Assembly: GCF_002844375.1 (NCBI RefSeq)
Contig: NZ_CP024200.1
Coordinates: forward strand, 47,501 to 111,500
Reading direction: 5' to 3'
DNA: 64,000 bases
Source of the DNA: Thalassospira marina
Lineage (GTDB): Bacteria; Pseudomonadota; Alphaproteobacteria; Rhodospirillales; Thalassospiraceae
Shown here: positions 52,801-57,906 of the stretch, one piece after another
Position numbering within the stretch: position 1 is the stretch's first letter
Layout of the letters: each line of letters begins with the position of its first letter
Made by a program: the position numbers and the translations under genes
The notes under the pieces: model-generated
Seen by the model: the letters and a program-made list of their open reading frames with translations, nothing else
What the model was told of the DNA's origin: nothing
Database searches by the model: none

Positions 52801-54600
52801 GAAATCCAGCGAGGACAAACGTGCCAGCAGCGTTTTGGAAAGCGCAAGCGATGCACCGCTGGTATCGGTTACTTCAGCAGAAATACCTGCCGAAACGGCC
52901 GTCGTCAGCTTTGCTACCGATGCAGCAAGGTTTGCCGCTGTTGCCCCGGTCAGCGCAATGGTCCCTGTACCCGTTGTCGTCAGGCTGTAAAGAGAAGCCA
53001 GGGACTGCGCACCGGTCGCAGCGATGGTGAAATTGACATCCGTGTCACCAACAACAGCCACACGCGGGCTGGTGCCGACATTGGCAATATCATCAACCAG
53101 GTCATAAAATGCGGCGTTATTGGTGCTAAGATCGGAAATCCCCGTAACCCGGAATGTGAAGATACCGGTAATGGTATTGGGGTCCTGTTCCGACCCGGTC
53201 GGGATAAAGGCCCGAAGGGTATCGAGCGACCCAACAATGGTGGTCCGCGCGGTTGAGGAACCGGTCAGGGTGGTGACTGCGCCAAAATCATTAATGATCA
53301 CCGGGCGGCCAACACCGGCAAGATTAAGCGAGGTAACGGTGTTTGTGTCGGGAATGGTCAGGGTTCCGCCGGTATACACAACCGATCCACCACCATCCGC
53401 ATCAAGCGTCAGGGTAATATTGCCCGATGTCGGCAGGTTGCTGAAAGACAACACGCCCTGTTCCGTGACCGAAACCGTAAAGGACCCAACCCCGCCATTG
53501 CTGAGCGAGACATTCTGCGCCTTGGCAGCCTGTGCAGCGGAATCATATTCCGATGCCGTTTGCGAGAGACTGCCCGATGCCGCCCCTTCCTGGATAGCGT
53601 TTGCAGCTTCACCCTGGGCAACATACTGGCTTTTGACGATGTCTTCAGTCGTTGCGGCGTTCTGGATGTTGGTGTTACTGGCCGAAATGATCGAGGCCGT
53701 ATCATTGGAAAGCGTGGTATCAACACCGGCATTTGTCAGCACGGTATTGATTGCCGAACTGTCCAGGTTTACCGCGCCAACTGCGCCCTTCAGTGTCGTT
53801 GCCAGCGCATCCGCGACCGACTTGATCGCATCGGATTCCGACTGCGTGCTTGAAGAACCGGTAATGGCCTTTGCGCCCATGGTCAGAATGTTGGCAACCT
53901 GAACACCAGCCTTGAACAGTGCTGTGTTACTGGTTGCAACCGGATCAACGGTTTTAAGATCTTCCGTCACGTTGAAGGCCGCTTTAACGGCATTCAGTGC
54001 GTCTTCTTCAGTTTCGCCCGAATCAATCAGGCTTTGAACCAATGTTGTCAGCGGAGTCACAACCGTTGAGCCATCCGGCGCTGTCAGTGTACCGTTAAAG
54101 GCAAGCCCGGTGCTGATATCGGTACCACCGGTAATCTGGATCGCCCCCGTGCCCGTCAGCCCGGTGAAATTACCATTGGCATCGGTCGTAACGGTATTAC
54201 CCGAACCGTTAACACGCGAAACGGTGGCCCCGGAAATGTAACCGTCAACGACGCGGCCGCCCGAACCACCGCCAAAAACGCCGCCAAGGCCACCACCGCC
54301 GCCGCACGCCGCCAGTGGCAGGATCAGCGTTGAAACGATACCCAGCTTGAGATTGGCCTGATATTTCTTTTGCCAGTCAGCAATAAATTCCAGAAACGCC
54401 TTTCGTCCCTGGGGAATTTCGATTTCCCGTGTCTGCTGCCCGGCAAAAACGTCCAGGTCAACATCCTGATGTGCCACACGAATGGATGGCAAAAAATGGC
54501 CTGCAAGAAACGCAGCATTGGTGTCGCGATCAATTGCATTGGCGAGTTCACCGACGACTGCCTGCGCAGACGCCTCAACACTGTTCATCGTTGAAGTCAT
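43846..54600 (-). CDS. Giant type I secreted RTX adhesin (LapA-like role)
   Basis: Surface protein of 3,584 residues. The N-terminal ~85 residues are hydrophilic, followed by a hydrophobic stretch and a lipobox-like LPLAAC with Cys99 and a Gly-rich linker. Residues ~119-235 hold a GYISGATV module with a helical tail. About 521-1462 contain ~17 tandem repeats of ~55 residues. A second GYLAGATV module starts near 1591. About 1941-3004 hold calcium-binding RTX nonapeptides (GGxGxD) interleaved with five copies of a ~200-residue unit. Three further beta modules follow. The C-terminal ~120 residues (DVVTDFVVGEDKFDLSLLG, then GTYLIVDNGDGTLNGDQDLF) resemble a type I secretion signal. It is followed on the same strand by all three secretion genes. 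Role in attachment or biofilm is inferred from architecture. Confidence 0.85.
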   Translation of the reverse strand: MTSTMNSVEASAQAVVGELANAIDRDTNAAFLAGHFLPSIRVAHQDVDLDVFAGQQTREIEIPQGRKAFLEFIADWQKKYQANLKLGIVSTLILPLAACGGGGGLGGVFGGGSGGRVVDGYISGATVSRVNGSGNTVTTDANGNFTGLTGTGAIQITGGTDISTGLAFNGTLTAPDGSTVVTPLTTLVQSLIDSGETEEDALNAVKAAFNVTEDLKTVDPVATSNTALFKAGVQVANILTMGAKAITGSSSTQSESDAIKSVADALATTLKGAVGAVNLDSSAINTVLTNAGVDTTLSNDTASIISASNTNIQNAATTEDIVKSQYVAQGEAANAIQEGAASGSLSQTASEYDSAAQAAKAQNVSLSNGGVGSFTVSVTEQGVLSFSNLPTSGNITLTLDADGGGSVVYTGGTLTIPDTNTVTSLNLAGVGRPVIINDFGAVTTLTGSSTARTTIVGSLDTLRAFIPTGSEQDPNTITGIFTFRVTGISDLSTNNAAFYDLVDDIANVGTSPRVAVVGDTDVNFTIAATGAQSLASLYSLTTTGTGTIALTGATAANLAASVAKLTTAVSAGISAEVTDTSGASLALSKTLLARLSSLDFNVDNGIINYSGATNAALTTDLAKIDISGHTVTINVAGVINENFSITDDQLETLGALTASGTGTITITSLDNADDISAVLTKLTVASGSTISLVAAADENIAITKAQLDQIATLTVSGTGEITLGDATSAALSTDFAKLSAGSEKISITGASGENFTLAKTFIDQLGHFTTVSGNLAVTGLTAADLTTDLAKLTVDGTTSLAGAAGEDFVFDKTFLDSYAAFEATGDGTITYQDATGAALTADLDKLSVAEGGSISVVGATDESFSLTQTQLDNLASIGALGTGDISLSGVTNANLAADLAKISVVSGEISLSGAADESLVLTQAQLDSIADVAVSGSGTITVTGVTSSDLAGDLAKIQSAASGITLEGAADENFAVTKTVLDQIGHLNATGTGTITYSEALGSSLTDDLAKLGVETGTISVSGADGESFSISEANLAELAGLAATGSGDVTITSVTAAGISAAIGAVSVVSGTIGVQAASGENIVLSQADFARIDSISTTGSGNLTLNGYSASSLSEAIAKTSVDGTFTVNGATDSSFVITESDLDDVDALNATGTGNVTLSGVTAARLAADLSAISVETGNFSITGASGESFTISETDLGELAGLEATDGGDIVLNDATASNFVADLAKLSGATVTVNGATGENLTVTKAQLDDLAAVNGADGTTMTISGLTAADFTADLGKVSANGGLVLSGAEGESFSISQSVLDGINQFTVVGSGSITLTDVTEASFDADVAKITVDTGAINIVAADGENLTLTQSEAASYGSITVTGAGDITITEVSGDVTAVLDNLNVGSGSISVSAVADQNLSITESALGDLGGLAATGTGNITLTDASSSGVSADLAKLSVESGTISITVSEVDTSDVNLTYADVSGKNIAITATGSVNVTVSEDGAYDFSTLSGDTVKLVIDTSNGDVTISSLELNGIDEIEVTGTGNAYIQAADVDGLTITFSATDSGNVVVAVPEGTTIDQSGLTGDVEYQSSVTYNESGVALDGYLAGATVMLVDGDGNQVGQQTWTTDATGHYTITDFQFTGILPEDVAVRITGGTDLTTGQSFDGVLLVSAGESAGVATGLTTVMHYLVAGNSAADITEAQSDLIAGLGLDATSLSGSNLLTIDPLSTVASSSATAAEMANAASLQIASAEMLVLTSELAKGLQPVLQGLGDDSSQSEISQVIMRQIAAAIENANGAEVDFTNGTVLTDLITAVGNAIVGSSNFDGTQTVGSNNVTLNDVFTEIAELVGNTVGALEQLMPSSSELQSPADIDAMSLLISAVKIQVAAGSTLASLINDLFDSNGDFQDSAYDALVTYNNDFATNFQDALSNAAVGELIDGTIYGSSGADVLDNGDEGGRFFGNGGGDTMIGGTGDDRFYLGTSDFVSGLSISGSDQGTLGRDRVVLRGEADDQYDFTTSGTVFNGIDRIEVGSDVAGQQIVLGDGVVSTADGNNDTNAGDMRIVSRIYDSNGVDVGMQNGVVVDATELTGNNSISFEGQRAVEDGETFGGFMGDDTVKGGDGADTLFGGLGNDILEGNDGDDTISGDEGNDTIFGGDGNDSLLGGDGADVINGGAGKDTLIGGDGVDTLMGGEGDDRFFIDADGDTMVGGDGKDRFYLTSVADLANGVTVMGDGTTSGNTGEDRLVIQLDESEDPQSVDLTASNIQIDGIDRIDIGSDVAGLTITLDHALAMSADNNQDDTLGDIRINSRVYVDNESEIGLTASPITNGIIVDGRGLESTDSLLFDGEVHVSLNDAQTGDETYGGFSGNDTVYGGAGSDTMFGGAGNDRLYGYDGNDYLDGGDGDDRLYAGGGVNSLIGGAGADRFYITNIADAAGTYIDGNGGSSTEDSAVSNDRLVLDLSEGVTVDFNNVTVSNIDRIDIAQDVAGLHLILDHDLASTANSDNDGTLGDIRITSRVYTDNDTGLTSTPITNGIFVDGSALESTDFLRFDGEVHVDLIEGSETEYETYGGFSGDDTVWGGAGNDDIAAGDGDDRIVGNDGDDVLLGGNGADRIHGGAGVDTMIGGLGTDRLYVDLATDLSDGSVIIGGDYDFDNDELAEAEASTNDRLIFGQASAYDLSDTTLENRDITIAQIDRIEFRDNSAGYELTLGDGVVSTADANGDGTLGDIQIVSRATEEQDGEEVDVPITAGVTVDASGLSANYSIHFQGETLFDDETQANFGGFSGNDRIYGGLGNDTINGGAGDDRIYYNGGADTLIGGSGRDRFYLMTTALAAGLLIDGSFEAAANDRLLLATAGTFDLTDQALTDGNVTITNIDRIELRDDAAGNVLKIGSELASTADANMDGTAGDISVVSRVFDSNDNDVPFTNDVVIDGSELTASQRLIVEGEVRSDEDGNYGGFDGNDTLIGGAGNDTLEGGNGNDTLIGNGGDDVLRGGAGADHITGGAGADIFAMSLGGDAVAVTYSDYTPVQGDSFEVTIDGYSYSARADEANTTLDSILDDLAYVINNDSGHNYFARVSDGQLQIAGIDGNAVVDANTYSQGMAYADQPESDDLFAFSFTDTTTPQVGDFLRLTVGDQVFQVQMSDGDTPGGLIFQLAAQISAQAQAAYDLDENADVVDAAAIDTDGDSGHEADRLFIYVPDGQSIDLDHSGTIHASSGPVFNETDAGDSFNVDTAADTVTAQTGTLTLSTNDGDYVAGSFLSIELTITTSGNEVETNYLSTAVVAGNAAASIQALVDEIKAQDAAFATSDGDPSQTFFDSITIDGGNIQFVGKEVGSDFTIDATFLGDLTANAAYVDPLQSETDTFDAVLFDFYDFAQANQTLQDHGTFVLSIDDITLTEPVISTDTLADVISRFADNLKANGYTVGIEDNQTLFVASDEQITSHSIAAYQSGTALDNGSDEAISGSSDSIVSAFDVVTDFVVGEDKFDLSLLGGDHTVPNAVSVDNTSITNSADGGFELSTALTGLNIDSGAAMFVTVSGGGDADGTYLIVDNGDGTLNGDQDLFVDVSGISGDLNSANVSDLFYSET
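45580..48780 (-). repeat. RTX region with five-fold super-repeat in the adhesin
   Basis: Calcium-binding RTX nonapeptides alternate with a longer unit that recurs five times. Its conserved landmarks are DDRFYL, NDRLVL, IDRIEI, AGxxLxLxxxLxSTAD, GDIxIxSRVYD and YGGFSGNDT. DRFYL-type landmarks occur near 48690, 47975, 47350, 46730 and 46150, so units are about 190-240 residues. Confidence 0.8.
50215..53040 (-). repeat. About 17 tandem ~55-residue repeats in the adhesin
   Basis: Each unit reads approximately ESFSLTQxQLDxLxxL, then ATGTGxITLxGVT, then AxLxADLAKLSV and GTISVxGAxG. Copies vary at most positions but keep the length near 53-57 residues. The pattern suggests a beta-strand/short-helix solenoid. 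Confidence 0.85.
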
Positions 54601-54712
54601 ATCGAAATTTCCCGTTTTTGGCGAAAGTGCGTTTCAACGCCTTTCTGGCAAGTGCCCCGAAATCTTGCTTTAAAGACCGGTCTGTTTTCCAAAGGATCAG
54701 CCGGTCGTCCCC

Positions 54713-54736
54713 AATGGGTATTAATAATTACCCAAT
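54713..54736. promoter_or_regulatory. Dyad in the adhesin upstream region
   Basis: AATGGGTA-TTAATAAT-TACCCAAT, arms pairing at 7 of 8 positions, about 115-135 bp upstream of the adhesin start. Possible operator or leader hairpin; the protein that binds is unknown. Confidence 0.4.
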
Positions 54737-54977
54737 GGTCTGATTTTTCAAACCATATTAAACTCAAAAGTGAACTTTTTCACTACACCACTCTTAAGTA
54801 TAGATTCGATTTCCTACCCTTAAGAACTGCATTCCCTATATGAATCCCTGACGATCACTTGCTGCGAAAAGTCAAAACCCAACAGTCGGCAATGAGCTTT
54901 TGTTTTTACATTTATGTTTCCTGTCCGTCTTTCTGCTGACATGCCCGCAATTTTCATCTTATAAATTATCGAAGACA

Positions 54978-54997
54978 ACCTATGGAAAACCATAGGT
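54978..54997. promoter_or_regulatory. Perfect lux-box-like palindrome upstream of luxR1
   Basis: ACCTATGG-AAAA-CCATAGGT: two perfect 8-bp arms around 4 bp, total 20 bp, the geometry of classical lux boxes. It ends 25 bp before the luxR1 start. Binding by one of the adjacent LuxR proteins is inferred. Confidence 0.6.
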
Positions 54998-55022
54998 GTG
55001 TAATTTTGCCGGAAAACCAGGG

Positions 55023-55787
55023 ATGATCACCAACCCGAATAACGATCTCTTTGATCTGTTAAACGCTCTTGATAATGCGCATGATGTGCCAGCCGCTTGG
55101 CAGGCTGGCTTGCGGTTTTTCAGGAAATTCGGCGCCCGTCAGATCACCTATGGCCTTGAAAGGCTGGATGGCAGCATTGTTTTTCTGACCACCCTACCCG
55201 ATTGGTGGATGCGCCATTATCTGGACAACAATTATGCCATCGACGATCCGCTGGTCGATGTTGCCCGGACCTATATCGCCCCCAGAAAATTCGATACGGC
55301 CTTCACCGATTTTCCCGTTACCCTTTCGCCCAAAGCCCGGCAGATGCTGAATGAATTTGGCGAAACGGAATCGACCGCCGGTCTGGTCATTCCGGCAATG
55401 ACACCCATGACACAGCAACTCAGTGCCCTGACCATTTCCAACACGATGGATACGGAAGAATTTTCGAAATTCTATCGCGGCAAGGAAACCACCCTGATCC
55501 TTGCAGCCCATGCCGTACAACAGCGCTGCCAGGAACTTGATCCACAGCTCGTCCAGACGGACGTCCATGTTGCGCCACGATACAGCTCGCCGCTTCTCAG
55601 CACGCGCGAACGCGAATGTCTGCTGTGGCTATGCAAAGGACTGCGCAATGATGCCATTGCCGAGCGTATGGGCATTACCCGTGTCACGGTTGAAATGCAT
55701 TTGCGAAACTGCCGGCAAAAACTGGGGGCGCGCACCCGGGAACAGGCTGTGGTAACCGCCATAAAACAGGGGTTCATCACACCCTGA
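55023..55787 (+). CDS. LuxR-type regulator with autoinducer-binding domain (paralogue 1)
   Basis: Quorum-sensing-type regulator of 254 residues. The autoinducer-binding domain covers about residues 15-165, with DWWMRHYLDNNYAIDDPLVD (conserved Trp, Tyr, Tyr and Asp-Pro) and STAGLVIPAM. The tryptophan usually found about 15 residues after Asp-Pro is replaced by Phe or Lys-Phe. The C-terminal helix-turn-helix (about 188-250) has STRERECLLWLCKGLRNDAI and GITRVTVEMHLRNCRQKLGA. ATG 55023 matches the starts of both paralogues; an in-frame GTG at 54996 overlaps the palindrome and is unlikely. No luxI is present, so it is a LuxR solo within this window. The linker is two residues shorter than in its paralogues. 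Confidence 0.88.
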   Translation: MITNPNNDLFDLLNALDNAHDVPAAWQAGLRFFRKFGARQITYGLERLDGSIVFLTTLPDWWMRHYLDNNYAIDDPLVDVARTYIAPRKFDTAFTDFPVTLSPKARQMLNEFGETESTAGLVIPAMTPMTQQLSALTISNTMDTEEFSKFYRGKETTLILAAHAVQQRCQELDPQLVQTDVHVAPRYSSPLLSTRERECLLWLCKGLRNDAIAERMGITRVTVEMHLRNCRQKLGARTREQAVVTAIKQGFITP

Positions 55788-55842
55788 ACACGCTTTTCTT
55801 AGTGCCCTGCTCCATAAGCCCAAACTGGCACATCCGCCTTAT

Positions 55843-55950
55843 CCGCCTTTTTTCTCACAACCTGGCAGATTTCCCCTTATAAAAGTCAAATCCATGACCT
55901 TTGAAAAACCCCCGATTTTCATTTCCACCAGACTGACAATGGGCAGAGAT
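55843..55950 (+). repeat. luxR2 upstream block, duplicated at 56764-56874
   Basis: The ~108 bp before luxR2 closely match the ~110 bp before luxR3, including CCTTATAAA, AAATCCATGAC and CACCAGACTGACAATGGGCA. The luxR1 upstream region is a more distant copy (GCTGACA and CTTATAAA elements). This shows duplication of each gene with its promoter. Confidence 0.75.
55897..55916. promoter_or_regulatory. Degenerate copy of the lux-box-like palindrome before luxR2
   Basis: ACCTTTGA-AAAA-CCCCCGAT aligns with the perfect box upstream of luxR1 at about 14 of 20 positions and has lost most of its dyad symmetry. It ends 32 bp before luxR2. Confidence 0.4.
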
Positions 55951-56719
55951 GATCGAGAATCCGAATAACGATCTCTATGATCTGTTAAACGCCCTTGATG
56001 ATGCGCGGGATGTGCCAGCGGCCTGGCAGGCTGGCTTGCGGTTTTTCAGAAAATTCGGGGCCCGTCAGCTCACCTATGGCTTTGAAAGACTGGATGGCAG
56101 CGTTGTTTTTCTGACCACCCTGCCCGACTGGTGGATGAGCCATTATCTGGACAACAATTATGGCAGTTGCGATCCGCTGATCGATATTGCCCGGGCCTAT
56201 ATTACCCCCAGAAAATTTGAAACGCCCTTCACCAATTTCCCCGTCACCCTTTCGCCCAAGGCCAGGCAACTACTTAATGAATTTGGTGAAACGGAATCGA
56301 CTGCCGGGCTGGTCATTCCGGGAATGACGCCCATGCCGCAGCAATTAAGCGCCCTGGCCATTTCCAACACAATGGATACGGAAGAATTTTCAAAATTCTA
56401 TCGTGGCAAGGAAACCACCCTGATCCTGGCGGCCCATGCCTTGCAACAGCGCTGTCAGGAACTTGATCATCAGTTTATCCAGACAGACGTTCACCTGGTC
56501 CGAGCGAAAATCACACATTATCCCGACCTCAGCCCGCGCGAACGCGAATGTCTGTTATGGCTGTGCAAAGGGCTGCGCAATGATGCCATTGCCGAACGTA
56601 TGGGCATTACCCGTGTCACGGTTGAAATGCATTTGCGAAACTGCCGGCAAAAACTGGGCGCACGCACCCGTGAACAGGCCGTGGTGACCGCCATCAAACA
56701 GGGTTTCATTACGCCCTGA
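55949..56719 (+). CDS. LuxR-type regulator with autoinducer-binding domain (paralogue 2)
   Basis: Regulator of 256 residues, nearly a copy of paralogue 1 over the whole length. It has DWWMSHYLDNNYGSCDPLID in the ligand domain, STAGLVIPGM, and the same helix-turn-helix (SPRERECLLWLCKGLRNDAI, then GITRVTVEMHLRNCRQKLGA). The main difference is the interdomain linker (VRAKITHYPDL) and the residues around Asp-Pro (GSCDP instead of AIDDP), which are near the ligand pocket in this family. It is transcribed in the same direction 161 bp after paralogue 1 and carries its own copy of the upstream block. Confidence 0.88.
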   Translation: MIENPNNDLYDLLNALDDARDVPAAWQAGLRFFRKFGARQLTYGFERLDGSVVFLTTLPDWWMSHYLDNNYGSCDPLIDIARAYITPRKFETPFTNFPVTLSPKARQLLNEFGETESTAGLVIPGMTPMPQQLSALAISNTMDTEEFSKFYRGKETTLILAAHALQQRCQELDHQFIQTDVHLVRAKITHYPDLSPRERECLLWLCKGLRNDAIAERMGITRVTVEMHLRNCRQKLGARTREQAVVTAIKQGFITP

Positions 56720-56820
56720 ACACCCCCTTCCTTATGGTCCGCCCCCTAAACCCAGCGTGAATTTATCTGCCTTTTTGCTGACAACCGGGCATATTTTACC
56801 TTATAAAGGTAAAATCCATG

Positions 56821-56840
56821 ACTTATGAAAAACCACAGGT
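56821..56840. promoter_or_regulatory. Partly conserved lux-box-like element before luxR3
   Basis: ACTTATGA-AAAA-CCACAGGT matches the perfect box at 17 of 20 positions and keeps 5 of 8 dyad pairs. It ends 32 bp before luxR3, the same distance as before luxR2. Confidence 0.45.
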
Positions 56841-56872
56841 TTTTATTTTCACCAGACTGACAATGGGCAAGG

Positions 56873-57643
56873 ATGTTCTTGAACCCGAATCACGATCTGT
56901 TTGATCTGTTAAATGCACTGGACACCGCACAAACCGTTCCAGACGCATGGCAGGTCGGGCTGGTGTTTTTCAGAAAGTATGGGGGCAATCAAATCACCTA
57001 TACCCACGAAAGACAGGATGGCAGTATCGTCTTTCTAACCACCCTTCCCGACTGGTGGATGAGCTATTATCTCGACAATAACTATGCCAACCTCGACCCG
57101 TTCATTGATGTTGGCCGTGCCTATTTTTCCCCCACCAGATTTGACACCAATTCTGTCAATCTTCCAGTTTCCCTATCTGCTCCTGCCAGACAGATGCTTA
57201 ACGAATTTGCCGAAACAGGTTCAAGCACCGGGTTTGTCATCCCGACAATGGCACCCTCTGTTCCGCAAATTAGCGGCTTTAACATTGCAAATACCATGCA
57301 GAAGCAGGAGTTTTCCCAATTCTATGATGATAAGGAAAACGCCCTGGTTATGGCAGCCCATGCCGTGCATCAACGCTGCCAGGAACTTGACCCGCAACTA
57401 ACCCGCACAGACGTTCATCTGGCACCCCACAAAATCACGCATTATCCCGAACTCAGCCCGCGTGAACGCGAATGCCTGTTATGGCTGTGCAAGGGAATGC
57501 GCAATGATGCCATCGCCGATCGTATGGGCATTACCCGTGTCACGGTTGAAATGCATATGCGAAACTGCCGGCAAAAACTGGGGGCCCGCACCCGTGAACA
57601 GGCCGTGGTAACCGCCATCAAACTGGGTTTCATTACCCCGTAA
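56873..57643 (+). CDS. LuxR-type regulator with autoinducer-binding domain (paralogue 3)
   Basis: Regulator of 256 residues, the most diverged of the three. The ligand domain has DWWMSYYLDNNYANLDPFID and SSTGFVIPTM; many N-terminal positions differ from paralogues 1 and 2 (for example PTRFDTNSVNLPVSLSAPAR). The C-terminal helix-turn-helix is almost identical to theirs, so it should bind the same DNA while sensing a different ligand or none. It has its own upstream block and follows paralogue 2 by 153 bp. Confidence 0.88.
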   Translation: MFLNPNHDLFDLLNALDTAQTVPDAWQVGLVFFRKYGGNQITYTHERQDGSIVFLTTLPDWWMSYYLDNNYANLDPFIDVGRAYFSPTRFDTNSVNLPVSLSAPARQMLNEFAETGSSTGFVIPTMAPSVPQISGFNIANTMQKQEFSQFYDDKENALVMAAHAVHQRCQELDPQLTRTDVHLAPHKITHYPELSPRERECLLWLCKGMRNDAIADRMGITRVTVEMHMRNCRQKLGARTREQAVVTAIKLGFITP

Positions 57644-57872
57644 TCCTTGCTCCAGGGCCCGTGACCAGGCATTGCGAAACAGCATCCGCGTTCATTGGGC
57701 CTCAATCAGGATTCGCCGTGATCATCTTTCAAAACCACCTTACAACACCGCCCCTGAAAGCTAAAACTTAACCCCTTCCTCGCCAACCCCCTGATGCGAC
57801 GGGAAAATCAGGCATGTTTTTCTTTCACCTGCTTTGATCTTGACTCTCAGCGCCCCGTCATTACATAAATCA

Positions 57873-57887
57873 GAACAAAATAGGAAC
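57873..57887. promoter_or_regulatory. Alphaproteobacterial LexA box
   Basis: GAAC-AAAATAG-GAAC, exactly the GTTC-N7-GTTC direct repeat (other strand) recognised by alphaproteobacterial LexA, 19 bp before the imuA start. Confidence 0.82.
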
Positions 57888-57906
57888 ATTAACCAGGCAC
57901 ATTCCC

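Larger units (their letters stand above)
54601..55022. other. Divergent region between the adhesin and luxR1
   Basis: 422 bp without a gene. It holds the adhesin promoter and leader (adhesin start 54600, minus strand), an AATGGGTA/TACCCAAT dyad (54713-54736), and the luxR1 upstream block that is also found before luxR2 and luxR3, with a perfect 20-bp palindrome (54978-54997). Confidence 0.65.

Noticed and set aside
45580..53040. Repetitive DNA considered as a CRISPR array or satellite
   Set aside because: The periodicity is at the protein level, units are about 165 bp or longer with diverged DNA, and the whole region is one open reading frame.
44125..53902. Many long open frames on the plus strand opposite the adhesin gene
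   Set aside because: They are antisense shadows caused by the repetitive, stop-poor codon pattern of the adhesin; they have no ribosome-binding sites, no family resemblance and mirror the repeat units.
54996..55022. Upstream GTG start for luxR1
   Set aside because: It would begin inside the perfect palindrome and adds residues absent from the two paralogues.
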